From contig JAADGJ010000118.1 of assembly GCA_013152435.1 (NCBI GenBank), positions 1-50,610 on the forward strand: a DNA stretch of 50,610 nt, given 5' to 3'. The stretch is from Chloroflexota bacterium. GTDB taxonomy: Bacteria > Chloroflexota > Anaerolineae > DUEN01. The position numbers and the translations under genes were made by a program. The notes beneath the pieces were generated by a model. It had not been told where the DNA came from. It was given only the letters and a program-made list of their open reading frames with translations, and did no database searches. Positions 1 through 7,858 of the stretch are shown piece by piece (position 1 is the first letter of the stretch; every line of letters starts with the position of its first letter).

Positions 1-366
1 TGAAGGATATGCATAGGCGACGGGGTTACCGATACCCGCCGCCTGTCCCCAAATGGACGAAAAAGGCTCTGCTTCAATACAATATCTCAGCGTCTTTGTA
101 CCTTCGTGGTGAATGGTTAGATGCCCTTTAAGGGAATTCATGTCGCCCATTCCAAAAATGAGCGGAAAGCTCTTACCCCGGGCAAAGGCAGCCGATGCGG
201 GACGGAGAAGGGAGGGTTGTTATAGGTCCAAACCCCTATCACTGCTTGTTCCCGCCGGTGTGTCCTTGAGGACACGCCTATTCTGCGTGGAATGAGCGAG
301 ATGTCAGGGAGGCAATCATCTTCTGGCCGCCATCTTGCTCTTCCGGCAAGAGGGAAGGAGTCTCAA
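1..366. other. Left-edge region without a convincing gene
   Basis: No reading frame here looks like a protein. Bases 85-117 read on the minus strand give a degenerate ACCACGAAGGTACAAAG string, similar to the ACCACGAAGACACGAAG-type repeat seen between genes in many environmental bacteria. A short hairpin GTGTCC-TTGA-GGACAC lies at 260-275. The ribosome binding site of the next gene closes the region. Confidence 0.5.
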
Positions 367-687
367 ATGCCCAAATATCTGGCTCAGTGCAACTACGTCG
401 GAGAAGGCATCAAAGGGCTACTGAAAGAGGGAGGTTCCAGCCGGCGTGCCGTTGTTGAGAAGCTGGTCGAGTCGATGGGAGGAACGATTGAGGCCTTCTA
501 CTACGCCTTCGGCGAGACCGATCTCTACGTGATTGCCGATCTCCCGGACAACGAGAGCATGGCGGCAGTCGCTCTGTTGGTCGCTGCCAGCGGAGCGATC
601 GCGATCAAGACGACGGTGCTGCTCACCCCCGAAGAAGTGGACGAAGCGGTGAAGAAGACGCCGGTCTATCGCCCACCCGGACAGTAG
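367..687 (+). CDS. GYD domain protein
   Basis: A 106-residue single-domain protein of the GYD family, named after a conserved Gly-Tyr-Asp motif; the family belongs to the dimeric alpha-beta-barrel (ferredoxin-like) proteins. The sequence starts MPKYLAQCNYVGEGIKGLL and has the typical core FGETDLYVIADLPDNE followed by a hydrophobic Ala-rich helix and KTTVLLTPEEVDEAV. The reaction is unknown for most members. The start at 367 is chosen over an upstream in-frame ATG at 292 because GGGAAGGAG lies just before it and the family alignment begins here. It stands alone, followed by a GC-rich hairpin. Confidence 0.85.
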   Translation: MPKYLAQCNYVGEGIKGLLKEGGSSRRAVVEKLVESMGGTIEAFYYAFGETDLYVIADLPDNESMAAVALLVAASGAIAIKTTVLLTPEEVDEAVKKTPVYRPPGQ

Positions 688-756
688 ACAAAGGACGGTG
701 TGGGCACATGAATGGCCGTCCCAACAGGCTGCCTTTCGAAGAGCCGTGCGCGGAAC

Positions 757-794
757 CCCCGCCGTCGGCTTCGTAACACCGGCCGGCGGCGGGG
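757..794 (+). terminator. GC-rich hairpin after the GYD gene
   Basis: A 13-bp stem with one G-U pair (757-769 with 782-794) and a 12-nt loop lies 70 bp after the GYD stop codon. There is no T tract, so if it ends transcription it is not a classical intrinsic terminator. It could instead be a dispersed palindrome. Confidence 0.35.
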
Positions 795-867
795 AACTCA
801 CGAGCCTTGGGGCCTATGCGTATCAACGGACGGTGCTCTTCAGATTTGGAATTCAGGGAGCCGCACA

Positions 868-898
868 TTGCTCCTTGCAGGCATAGCCAGGATATAAT
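868..898 (+). promoter_or_regulatory. Probable promoter of the racemase-family gene
   Basis: A consensus TATAAT lies at 893-898. The best -35 match is TTGCTC at 868-873 with a long 19-bp spacer. The predicted start is near 905, giving a leader of about 70 nt before the ATG at 976. Confidence 0.5.
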
Positions 899-975
899 TA
901 TCCACACGGCTTTGATCTTCCCAACGGTGCTTCCCCCGTCCAACACCGAAATCTTCCGATAAGCGAGGGAAATGT

Positions 976-1680
976 ATGTCGAAGCACATAGGAATCGTCG
1001 CATGCAGCGCAGAAGGAGCAGCTCTTTGCTATCGCACCATCTGCATAGAAGGGGAACAATTCCTTGGGAAGCGATACGCCCACCCCGAGGTCACCATGCA
1101 CACATTCCCCTTCAGCGAGTATATGCAACACATTGAGGCAGCGGATTGGCAAAGCGTAGCGGATCTCATGCTCGCCTCCGCCGAAAAGGTGGCCGGAGCA
1201 GGGGCTGATTTCGCCATATGCCCGGATAACACCATCCACCAGGCGTTCGAGCTTATGGCCGGGAAGTCCCCTATCCCCTGGCTCCACATCGCCGAAGAAG
1301 TGGCCCATGAGGCAAAGCGCAAGGGCTACACGTGCTTGGGAATCCTGGGGACTCGCTTCCTGATGGAATCCTCCGTCTACCCGGAGAAGCTAAGCGCCAT
1401 GGATATCGCGTACAGAATCCCCGAGGCGGAGGATCGGGAGCGAATCAACGCGATCATCTTCGACGAGCTCGTGTACGGCCGGTTCTATCCTGAATCTCGC
1501 GCTTACTTCCATCAGGTCATCAGCGAATTCAAGAGCCAGGGATGCGACGCCGTTGTGCTCGGTTGTACGGAGATCCCCTTGCTGGTAACGCGAGAAGGCT
1601 CCCCCTTGCCGACCCTGGACTCTACGCGAATCCTGGCCAGGGCCGCCTTGCGGAGAGCCGTTCAGGCGACATCCGGGTGA
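976..1680 (+). CDS. Aspartate/glutamate racemase family protein
   Basis: A 234-residue protein of the Asp/Glu racemase superfamily, cofactor-independent enzymes that use two cysteines on opposite faces of the substrate. The second cysteine is clear in VVLGCTEIPLL (about residue 192). The first site reads ICPDNTIHQAF, where Asp occupies the position just before Asn-Thr that is usually Cys and the Cys lies two residues earlier. The motif keeps the substrate-binding Asn-Thr and the conserved His, so the fold is intact but the chemistry may differ from standard racemisation. No neighbouring gene suggests a substrate. The start follows GAGGGAAATGT. Length fits the family (about 230). Confidence 0.8.
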   Translation: MSKHIGIVACSAEGAALCYRTICIEGEQFLGKRYAHPEVTMHTFPFSEYMQHIEAADWQSVADLMLASAEKVAGAGADFAICPDNTIHQAFELMAGKSPIPWLHIAEEVAHEAKRKGYTCLGILGTRFLMESSVYPEKLSAMDIAYRIPEAEDRERINAIIFDELVYGRFYPESRAYFHQVISEFKSQGCDAVVLGCTEIPLLVTREGSPLPTLDSTRILARAALRRAVQATSG

Positions 1681-1767
1681 GAACGGGGAACAGGCACTTT
1701 CCTCTGTGGCCGGATGAGTCGCCCGCCGGAGCGTGAAAATTCCTATCCCATACGGAGAACATAACAC

Positions 1768-2319
1768 ATGAAACTCGTGGATAAGATCGTGGAGGTGTCG
1801 AACAAGCCCCCTTCCTCGAAGAGACGATTGGCGGCGATCATTCCCCCCATTCTTGTCTTCTTCTTTTTCTTCCCCTCCTTGCTCTTCTTGATCCCAAACC
1901 TCGTTCTGGACAGGCGACTCAACCTGCCGACGCTTCCTGGCACTCCCATCAGGGTGGCAGTCGGTTCCATCCTGATCGCTCTAGGCGTCCTCTTCCTCCT
2001 CTGGACGATCAAGGCACAGAGGGAGATCGGAAAGGGAACGCCCATGCCGTTGATGGCCACGCAGAAACTCGTGGTACAAAAGCCCTACTCCTACTGTCGA
2101 AATCCGCTGGCCTTCGGGCTGATTAACTTCTATCTGGGTATCAGCATACTCATCGGTTCGATCAGTTCCATGATCATGGTGCTCCTCTTTTCCACGATCA
2201 TCTTGTCGTACATCAAGCTCATTGAGGAGAAGGAGCTTGAGAGAAGATACGGAGACGAGTACATCGAATATAAAAAGAGGACACCTTTCATTATCCCCGG
2301 ATTGAGGCGTGAGCACTGA
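1768..2319 (+). CDS. Isoprenylcysteine/phospholipid methyltransferase family membrane protein
   Basis: A 183-residue integral membrane protein with about four hydrophobic segments (residues ~27-50, 65-83, 118-135 and 137-155). The C-terminal half carries the signature of the ICMT/PEMT-type SAM-dependent methyltransferases: KPYSYCRNPLAFG, then EEKELERRYGDEYIEYKKRT followed by PFIIP. These are the SAM-binding Arg-Asn-Pro and Glu-Glu motifs. Bacterial members methylate lipids or small molecules; the substrate here cannot be told. CGGAG lies 11 bases before the ATG. It may form a loose same-strand group with the racemase upstream. Confidence 0.8.
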   Translation: MKLVDKIVEVSNKPPSSKRRLAAIIPPILVFFFFFPSLLFLIPNLVLDRRLNLPTLPGTPIRVAVGSILIALGVLFLLWTIKAQREIGKGTPMPLMATQKLVVQKPYSYCRNPLAFGLINFYLGISILIGSISSMIMVLLFSTIILSYIKLIEEKELERRYGDEYIEYKKRTPFIIPGLRREH

Positions 2320-2516
2320 GCGTTTGAAAGCCATAGGCGTGTCTTCGGGGTCCTTTGCGCGTTGGATTCCGTTCACCTCGCATACCAGAACCTGGAGGCC
2401 GGGCAGTGCTGGCGGGTTGTCTACAAGCATAGGGCCGCTGTCGTTAGACAACCTGGCCATAGCCTTGAAATCATAACCGTTTTCCAATAAGTGTCTGGCG
2501 ATGGGGGATCAGAAGT
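2320..2516 (+). other. Intergenic, no supported gene
   Basis: The reading frame of the upstream methyltransferase stays open for 56 codons after its TGA, to a TAA at 2488-2490, but has no start, no recognisable similarity and could be chance in GC-rich DNA. No convincing promoter was found; TTGAAA occurs at 2465-2470 without a good -10. Confidence 0.4.
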
Positions 2517-3485
2517 ATGGAAGCCGAATTCGATTATGGCGAGCCCTCGCCGCGCTATACTGGAATTGCGACTTTCATGCGCACGCCACTGGTTCGCGAT
2601 CCGTCTGGGCTGGATATCGCGCTCATTGGTGTGCCCTTCGACGGCGGGGCAGAAAACCGGCCAGGTCAGCGTCACGGGCCACGCGAGATCCGCAACATGT
2701 CGAGCTTGATACGTACCACTCACCATGTCACCAGGGTTAACCCGTACAAGCTCTGTCGTATCGCCGACCTGGGCGACGTCCCAATTGCCAACGTATTTCA
2801 TATCGAGGCGAGCCACGCCGATATCACAGAGTTTTACCGCAAAGTACACGCTGCAGGCGTGGTGCCACTGAGCGCGGGGGGCGACCATTCGATCAGCCTG
2901 CCCATCTTACGCGCCATTGCCGCGGATAGACCCGTTGGCATGGTGCATATCGACGCTCACACCGACACTTGTGACGAGGAATTGGGCTCTAAGTTCACCC
3001 ATGGCACGCCCTTCCGACGGGCTGTCGAAGAGGGGCTCCTTGATCCCAAACGAACGGTGCAGATCGGAATCCGTGGTACCCAGAACTCAGAGGAGGGGTG
3101 GGATTTCTCTCTGGAATCCGGCATGCGCGTCATCTTCATGGAGGAATTTGCCAAGCTGGGTGTGGAGGCGGTGATCGCTGAGGCGCGGCGCGTGGTGGGG
3201 GATGGTCCTACTTACGTCTCCTTCGATGTAGACAGCCTCGACCCGGCATTCGCGCCTGGCACGGGGACACCCGAGGTTGGTGGGATGACCTCTCTCGAGG
3301 CACAAATGCTGTTGCGGGGCCTACGTGGCCTTGACCTGATCGGCGGCGACGTGGTCGAAGTATCGCCGCCTTTCGACCCCTCGGGAAACACAGCGCTCGT
3401 CGGCGCCACCATGATGTACGAGATCCTATGCATTTTGGCCGAAGCCGTCGTCCGACGAAGAGAGGCCACGGAGAAGATTATCTAA
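2517..3485 (+). CDS. speB: Agmatinase / ureohydrolase family
   Basis: A 322-residue binuclear-manganese ureohydrolase (arginase/agmatinase superfamily). All metal ligand motifs are present: GGDHSIS (about residues 121-127), HIDAHTDT (about 143-150) and SFDVDSLDPAFAPGTGTPE (about 235-253). Agmatinases split agmatine into putrescine and urea. Related enzymes act on guanidinobutyrate, guanidinopropionate or formimidoylglutamate, and the sequence alone does not settle which. The length matches agmatinase. The TAA stop at 3483-3485 is also the left target duplication of a MITE inserted directly behind the gene. Confidence 0.85.
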   Translation: MEAEFDYGEPSPRYTGIATFMRTPLVRDPSGLDIALIGVPFDGGAENRPGQRHGPREIRNMSSLIRTTHHVTRVNPYKLCRIADLGDVPIANVFHIEASHADITEFYRKVHAAGVVPLSAGGDHSISLPILRAIAADRPVGMVHIDAHTDTCDEELGSKFTHGTPFRRAVEEGLLDPKRTVQIGIRGTQNSEEGWDFSLESGMRVIFMEEFAKLGVEAVIAEARRVVGDGPTYVSFDVDSLDPAFAPGTGTPEVGGMTSLEAQMLLRGLRGLDLIGGDVVEVSPPFDPSGNTALVGATMMYEILCILAEAVVRRREATEKII

Positions 3486-3726
3486 CAGCGTGTCTGAAAA
3501 TTTACCGGCAAGATGTCTGAGGGACCTCCCTCAACGACCAACTCCACAGGGGGAGGTGTGGAGGGGGCCTCCCCTCCACGGAAATCCCACTTTTCCAGCC
3601 TGCACCTGCCTCTCTCGGTCCTTCCCGAAGGGTCCGGGCCGAGGCTGGGCAGATCGAAGACAAAAGAAGGGCTTTTTCCGGAGGGCCTCTCCACAGCAGA
3701 AGCAACGGCATTTTTCAGACACACTC
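3486..3726 (+). mobile_element. MITE copy 1 (241 bp, IS5/IS1031-like ends)
   Basis: Non-autonomous element. The left end CAGCGTGTCTGAAAA and right end TTTTTCAGACACACTC form terminal inverted repeats. A direct repeat TAA at 3483-3485 and 3727-3729 is the target duplication, and the left TAA is the stop codon of the agmatinase. The interior holds CCTGCC...GGCCGAG hairpin segments shared with the other copies. It encodes no protein. Confidence 0.85.
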
Positions 3727-3810
3727 TAACAGCTCGCTGAAACCGCCCTGCCAAGCGCATCAGGCGTATCACGCCCTGGACTGAGGAATTTCTTCGATGA
3801 GAAAAACGCC

Positions 3811-3840
3811 AAAAAATAGCGGCGAGCATATGCTCGCCGT
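3811..3840 (-). terminator. Intrinsic terminator of the DEAD-box helicase gene
   Basis: A perfect 20-base palindrome, CGGCGAGCATATGCTCGCCG at 3820-3839, is followed on the minus strand by CTATTTTTT. It lies about 100 bp past the helicase stop codon and is the natural end of that transcript. Confidence 0.8.
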
Positions 3841-3942
3841 TATTCTGAGAGCCCGGGAGGCGTGAACCAAAGCCGAGCCACCATCTATTTGCTGGGTTGA
3901 TCGGGCTGGCCGCTGCAAAAAGGAGCGGATCCCTCGACGCCT

Positions 3943-5166
3943 CTACCGCATGGATCGCCAGCGGTCGGCCAGACTCTGCGATCGAGTGGCATCCCGGATC
4001 AGCGCCTTCGCGGAGGGCTTCGCCCAGGAAGGCGGCGGCACGTCATAGTCGAACCCCGGCAGGGTTCTGCGCTCGATCTTGCGCCCCAGCAAGTGCTCGA
4101 TCCGATAGACCAGCGCCTCGTCGTCCGGGGTGACCAGCGTGATGGCATCGCCATCCGCCTCGGCGCGGGCCGTACGCCCGATCCGATGCACGTAATCCTC
4201 GGGGTGCTCCGGCACGTCGTAGTTGAGCACATGAGAGATGCCCTTCACATCCCACCCCCGAGCGGCGATATTCGTGGCGACCAGGACTCGATGCCTGCCA
4301 GATCGGAAGCCCTCCATGGCGGCGATTCGATCCCGCTGCTTGAAATCCCCATGGATGCACGCCGTGGCGATCCCGGCCTGACGCAGCTGCCGGGTCACGA
4401 TATTGGCCTGCTGCTTGGTCCGGGTGAAGACCAGCATACTCTGGATCTCCATCTGTTCCAGCATGGCCACCAGAAGCTTCGTCTTAAGGTGCCTGGGCAC
4501 CGGGTAAAGCGTCTGCTGGATCGCCTCGGGAGGACGGGCCAGATCGATCTTGATGTTCACCGGATCGCGTTGGAACTGGCGAGCCAGCGCCAGGATCGCC
4601 GGGGGCATCGTGGCTGAGAAGAGCATGGTCTGGCGTTGGCGAGGCATGCGGTTGACGATCCGCTTGATATCGGGCAGGAAGCCCATATCCAACATCCGGT
4701 CGGCCTCATCCAGCACGAGGACCTGCACGTCCTGGAAGCTCACGTTCCTGCGGCGCATATGGTCCATCAGGCGCCCCGGTGTGGCGACGACGATATCGAC
4801 GCCCCGACGCAGTTGATCGGTTTGCTTCTTCATCCCGGCCCCGCCGTACACGGCTACGCCGCGCAATGAGGTGCGAGCGGTGAGCTTCCGGGCTTCCCCG
4901 GCGACCTGGATGGCCAGCTCACGAGTCGGCTCCAGGATCACGATGCGGGGGTTGCGGGTTCGGGCTGGCTCTCGCAGCAGGCGATCCAGCGCCGGCAGGA
5001 GAAAAGCCAACGTCTTGCCGGTGCCCGTCTGGGCGCAGCCGACGATATCGCGCTTTTGCAGGCCGGGCGGGATCGCCCGGGTCTGAATCGGTGTCGTCTC
5101 CTCATACCCTAGGGCGCTGATCGCCTCCTGTATAGGTCCGCTTAAATCTAATTCTGTAAAGTACAT
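3943..5166 (-). CDS. DEAD-box ATP-dependent RNA helicase (RhlE-like)
   Basis: A 407-residue two-domain RNA helicase. Visible motifs in order: Q motif (GYEETTPIQTRAIP), motif I AQTGTGKT, Ia PTRELA, Ib TPGRL, motif II DEAD (VLDEADRMLDMGF), motif III SAT, then in domain 2 VFTRTK, the GDFKQ region, ATNIAARGWD and HRIGRTAR. A short basic tail follows. Such enzymes unwind RNA in ribosome assembly, mRNA decay and cold adaptation. The start at 5166 is chosen because AAAGGAG precedes it by the right distance and the Q motif follows closely; an in-frame ATG at 5301 would put the predicted promoter start and terminator inside the coding region. The gene has its own promoter, a roughly 138-nt leader with a terminator hairpin, and its own terminator at the 3' end. 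Confidence 0.93.
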   Translation of the reverse strand: MYFTELDLSGPIQEAISALGYEETTPIQTRAIPPGLQKRDIVGCAQTGTGKTLAFLLPALDRLLREPARTRNPRIVILEPTRELAIQVAGEARKLTARTSLRGVAVYGGAGMKKQTDQLRRGVDIVVATPGRLMDHMRRRNVSFQDVQVLVLDEADRMLDMGFLPDIKRIVNRMPRQRQTMLFSATMPPAILALARQFQRDPVNIKIDLARPPEAIQQTLYPVPRHLKTKLLVAMLEQMEIQSMLVFTRTKQQANIVTRQLRQAGIATACIHGDFKQRDRIAAMEGFRSGRHRVLVATNIAARGWDVKGISHVLNYDVPEHPEDYVHRIGRTARAEADGDAITLVTPDDEALVYRIEHLLGRKIERRTLPGFDYDVPPPSWAKPSAKALIRDATRSQSLADRWRSMR

Positions 5167-5233
5167 GGAACTCCTTTGATCTTCCTCACGTTCATGCAGG
5201 CATTTGACCTGCGGATTCGCGTTGGTTCGAGTG

Positions 5234-5271
5234 TTATAAAAAACCGCCCCGATTGCGTGAATCGGAGCGGT
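5234..5271 (-). terminator. Leader terminator (candidate attenuator) upstream of the helicase
   Basis: On the minus strand CCGCTCCGATT-CACGC-AATCGGGGCGG forms an 11-bp stem (one G-U) followed by TTTTTT and TATAA. It sits about 33-68 nt after the predicted transcription start and about 70 nt before the helicase ATG, inside the 5' leader. No gene upstream on this strand needs ending here. AATCGG at 5290-5285 could pair with CCGATT of the left arm (5265-5260) as an alternative structure. Confidence 0.8.
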
Positions 5272-5310
5272 AAGGGATGCCAAACCGATTGACTTCACCA
5301 ACGGTACCTG

Positions 5311-5339
5311 ATTATACCCGCGAATGGGGCTGGTGTCAA
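5311..5339 (-). promoter_or_regulatory. Perfect consensus promoter of the DEAD-box helicase
   Basis: Read on the minus strand: TTGACA (5339-5334), a 17-bp spacer, TATAAT (5316-5311). All twelve bases match the housekeeping consensus. The predicted start is near 5304. Confidence 0.88.
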
Positions 5340-5422
5340 AACGGATAGGAAGGGTAACCGAACGGATTCAAATGCGCTTGACCCCCCCACCCAGGGAAGG
5401 CACAACGGACACCGGGGTCGCC

Positions 5423-5462
5423 CCGCGGCATTTCCACCATTTTGGATACGCCATCGGTCAGG
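5423..5462 (+). repeat. Dispersed repeat family B, copy 1
   Basis: CGCGGCATTTCCACC followed by ATTTTGGATACGCCATC matches two other sites in the window, 25521-25580 (same strand) and 12788-12850 (opposite strand). It lies about 110 bp before the start of an exported-protein gene. Confidence 0.6.
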
Positions 5463-5566
5463 GGGCGAAATGGCCACAGATCAGGGGATGGATGTATACT
5501 TACCGAGAGGTCAGGGAGGGCCGTCGCGAGATCGGGCATCCGGGACAACACCAAACCATGGGGTAG

Positions 5567-6163
5567 ATGATGACCAGACAGAAGATCACGTTCTTCCTCA
5601 TCGTCGGATCGGCGGTAATCCTCGTGATCGTCGCCTCGGCCCTGCATGGATGGCCAGGGGAACCATCAGGACTTCCGAGCCGGGGTACGGCAGAGCCCAC
5701 CGCCGAGGGGACGCCCTCTCCCGAGGCACTGGTCACCGAGATCCTCAGCGGTAAACGCACGTGGAACGGGCTCCAGATCGGGGTGATCAGCGTCGAAGAG
5801 GACGGGTGGCCGCTGGTGAAGGCGCAAAACCCATACAATGAGCCGCCAGCGCCCGGGAAGCGGATGTTGCTGGTCACCGTGCAGGTCGAGAAGGCGGAAG
5901 ACGCGGACGATCAGCCGGTCTCCGTCGGGGCACAAGACTTCAAGGTAGTCGGCGAACGGGGCGTCGTCTACACCACGTACGGCAAGGAGACGAGATGTGG
6001 GGTGGTGCCCGATGAACTGGACGGGGTGGTGACGCCCGATCACCCGATCAGCGGCGCCATATGCGTGCAGGTACCGGAGGACGAGAAGGACCTCGTCCTG
6101 GTGTATGAGCCGTATGTCGGGGACAAGCCGGCGGTGTACATCCCCCTACCGCCGGGGAAATGA
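5567..6163 (+). CDS. Membrane-anchored DUF4352-like exported protein
   Basis: A 198-residue protein with a basic start and one hydrophobic segment (residues ~6-27, ITFFLIVGSAVILVIVASAL) acting as signal peptide or anchor. A Pro/Thr/Glu-rich linker follows, then a domain of about 130 residues (WNGLQIGVISVEEDGWPLV to LVYEPYVGDKPAVYIPL). The immunoglobulin-like pattern (strand LLVTVQVEKAED, then DFKVVGERGVVYTTYG, then DLVLVYEP) fits DUF4352/telomeric-repeat-factor-like extracellular modules. Such proteins have no catalytic role that can be read from sequence. It is divergent from the helicase gene. Confidence 0.7.
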   Translation: MMTRQKITFFLIVGSAVILVIVASALHGWPGEPSGLPSRGTAEPTAEGTPSPEALVTEILSGKRTWNGLQIGVISVEEDGWPLVKAQNPYNEPPAPGKRMLLVTVQVEKAEDADDQPVSVGAQDFKVVGERGVVYTTYGKETRCGVVPDELDGVVTPDHPISGAICVQVPEDEKDLVLVYEPYVGDKPAVYIPLPPGK

Positions 6164-6246
6164 ACGAGGAAGGTCGCTGGCCCGGCCGCCCGTCCGGAGC
6201 CTCGGCCCGATGAGGCGGCACAGGACACGAATAGCGAGGTTGCATA

Positions 6247-6855
6247 TTGGCTTCGTACGATGACAAATATCGTCAGGAAGGCTACTACTGGGGTGTGCGC
6301 CCTTCGGCTCTGTGCTATCGGGTGCTGGCATTGATGCCCCCAGAACGGCCGTTGAGGTTATTGGACATCGGATGTGGCGAAGGTCGCAACGCCGTCTTCT
6401 TCGCCCGCAACGGCTATCAGGTCACGGCGTTCGACCTGTCGCCCGTAGGGGTCGAGAAGACCCGGCGGATGGCTCGGGAGGTGGGCGTCTCCCTGGAGGC
6501 GTTCACCGCCGATCTGTTGGAGTTCCGCCTGGAGGAGCCCTTCGATATCTTCTTCTCCACGGGCACGCTGCACTTCGTCCCCGAGGAGTTGCGAGCGGAG
6601 CTCCTCGATCATTACAAGCAGTTCACCCGCCCGGGCGGCCTCCACGCCTTCTCCGTATTCGTCCGGAAGCCGTTCATCGCCGAAGCCCCCGATGCCGACG
6701 AGGGGACTCGCCTGTGGATCTCCGGCGAGTTATTCACGCACTACCACGATTGGAAGATCGAATTCTGCACGGAGGAGATCTTCGACTGCACGTCCGGGGG
6801 CATCCCCCATCAGCACGCGGTCAACCGCATCCTCGCCAGGAAGATCCTCGCGTGA
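6247..6855 (+). CDS. Class I SAM-dependent methyltransferase (TehB-like)
   Basis: A 202-residue Rossmann-fold methyltransferase. Motif I is LLDIGCGEGRNAVFFARNGY (residues ~38-57), then the acidic strand end VTAFDLS that binds the SAM ribose, then FTADLLEF and FDIFFSTGTLHFVP. The GEGRNAVFFARNGY form resembles tellurite-resistance TehB-type and thiopurine-type methyltransferases. The substrate is unknown. The start is a TTG at 6247 preceded by GCGAGG; no in-frame ATG lies nearby upstream of motif I. Confidence 0.8.
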   Translation: MASYDDKYRQEGYYWGVRPSALCYRVLALMPPERPLRLLDIGCGEGRNAVFFARNGYQVTAFDLSPVGVEKTRRMAREVGVSLEAFTADLLEFRLEEPFDIFFSTGTLHFVPEELRAELLDHYKQFTRPGGLHAFSVFVRKPFIAEAPDADEGTRLWISGELFTHYHDWKIEFCTEEIFDCTSGGIPHQHAVNRILARKILA

Positions 6856-6891
6856 TGCTCCGCCGGGCAGCGATCACATAGGAATCGTTTA

Positions 6892-7146
6892 GAGCGTGTC
6901 TGAAAATTTCCCGGCAAGATGTCTGAGGGTCTCCCCCAACTCCAGATCCACAAGGGGAGGTGTGGAGGGGAGGACCCCTCCACGGAAATCCCACTTTTCC
7001 GGCCTGTACCTGCCTTTCTCGGCCCTTCCCGAAGGACCCAGGCCGAGACCAGGCAGGTCGAAGGCAAAAGAAGGGCTTTTTCCGGAGGGGCTCCGCCCCT
7101 CCGAGCCTCCCCACAGCAGAAGCAACGGCATTTTTCAGACACACTC
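6892..7146 (+). mobile_element. MITE copy 2 (255 bp)
   Basis: Left end GAGCGTGTCTGAAAA, right end TTTTTCAGACACACTC. The target duplication TTA is at 6889-6891 and 7147-7149. It lies between the two methyltransferase genes. Several open frames run through it and even into the next gene, but they are by-products of its GC-rich sequence. Confidence 0.88.
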
Positions 7147-7182
7147 TTAGATGGATCACCCGAGATGCAGGAGGAGAGAGCG

Positions 7183-7821
7183 ATGAACAGCGAGGGATAC
7201 TTCGAGCAGGTGGCCGGGCGGTGGGACGAGATGCGGCGACAGTTCTTCCCCGATACAGTCCGGGAGACGGCCCTGCTCGCCGCAAACGTGCAGGCAGGAG
7301 AGATCGCTGCGGACATCGGGGCCGGAACGGGGTTCATCACGGAAGGGCTGTTGCAACGAGGGGCAAAGGTCATCGCCGTCGATCAGTCCAAGGCGATGCT
7401 CAAGGAGATCCGGAGGAAATTCGGGCCGGTGGATTGCCGGGTCGGCGAGGCGACTCGTCTGCCGGTCCCGGATGGGACGGTGGATTACGTCTTCGCGAAC
7501 ATGTGCCTTCATCATGTGGACGTGCCACCGGAGGCGATCCGAGAGATGGTCAGGGTGCTGAGGCCAGGTGGGAAGCTGGTCATCACCGACCTGGACGAAC
7601 ACGATTTCGAGTTCCTGAGGACGGAGCAACACGATCGCTGGATGGGATTCAAGCGGGACGACGTGAGGCGCTGGTTTGAGGCGGCAGGGCTAACGCACAT
7701 CCGAATCGACTGCGTGGGCGAGGAGTGCTGTGCGGACTCAGCCTGCGGCGACGAACGCGCCAGCATCAGCATATTCCTGGCGCTGGGGACGAAGCCGTCG
7801 GGGAATCAGAAAAGCGACTAA
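7183..7821 (+). CDS. Class I SAM-dependent methyltransferase (UbiE/Methyltransf_11 type)
   Basis: A 212-residue methyltransferase: motif I IAADIGAGTGFITEGLLQRG (residues ~43-62), VIAVDQSKAML, then ATRLPVPDGTVDYVFANMCL followed by HHV, and VLRPGGKLVITDL (motif III). This is the UbiE-like pattern. A cysteine cluster GEECCADSACGDE near the C terminus is unusual for simple metabolite methyltransferases and might bind metal or a thiol-reactive substrate. That is only a suggestion. The start at 7183 has GGAGGAGAGAG in front; the frame is open upstream through the MITE, but that extension is rejected. The stop codon lies inside the terminator hairpin shared with the opposite-strand tRNA operon. Confidence 0.83.
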   Translation: MNSEGYFEQVAGRWDEMRRQFFPDTVRETALLAANVQAGEIAADIGAGTGFITEGLLQRGAKVIAVDQSKAMLKEIRRKFGPVDCRVGEATRLPVPDGTVDYVFANMCLHHVDVPPEAIREMVRVLRPGGKLVITDLDEHDFEFLRTEQHDRWMGFKRDDVRRWFEAAGLTHIRIDCVGEECCADSACGDERASISIFLALGTKPSGNQKSD

Positions 7822-7844
7822 CAGAATCAGGATCTGCTAGTCGC
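7809..7844 (-). terminator. Terminator of the rnpB-tRNA operon
   Basis: A 12-bp stem, GCGACTAGCAGA with TCTGTTAGTCGC, and a 7-nt loop is followed on the minus strand by TTTTCTG. It also lies at the very end of the plus-strand methyltransferase gene, so it could work in both directions. Confidence 0.8.
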
Positions 7845-7858
7845 CTTTCGGGGTTCAG

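Noticed and set aside
2317-2490. Second coding segment reading on in frame after the TGA of the methyltransferase
   Set aside because: 56 open codons without a start or recognisable similarity can occur by chance in GC-rich DNA; there is no sign of recoding.
3943-5301. Longer helicase start at 5301
   Set aside because: It would include the leader terminator in the coding region and lies at the predicted transcription start; the start at 5166 has a strong ribosome site.
6919-7182. Long N-terminal extension of the second methyltransferase through the MITE
   Set aside because: The added 88 residues come from MITE sequence also present at other loci, while a strong ribosome site and the family start are at 7183.
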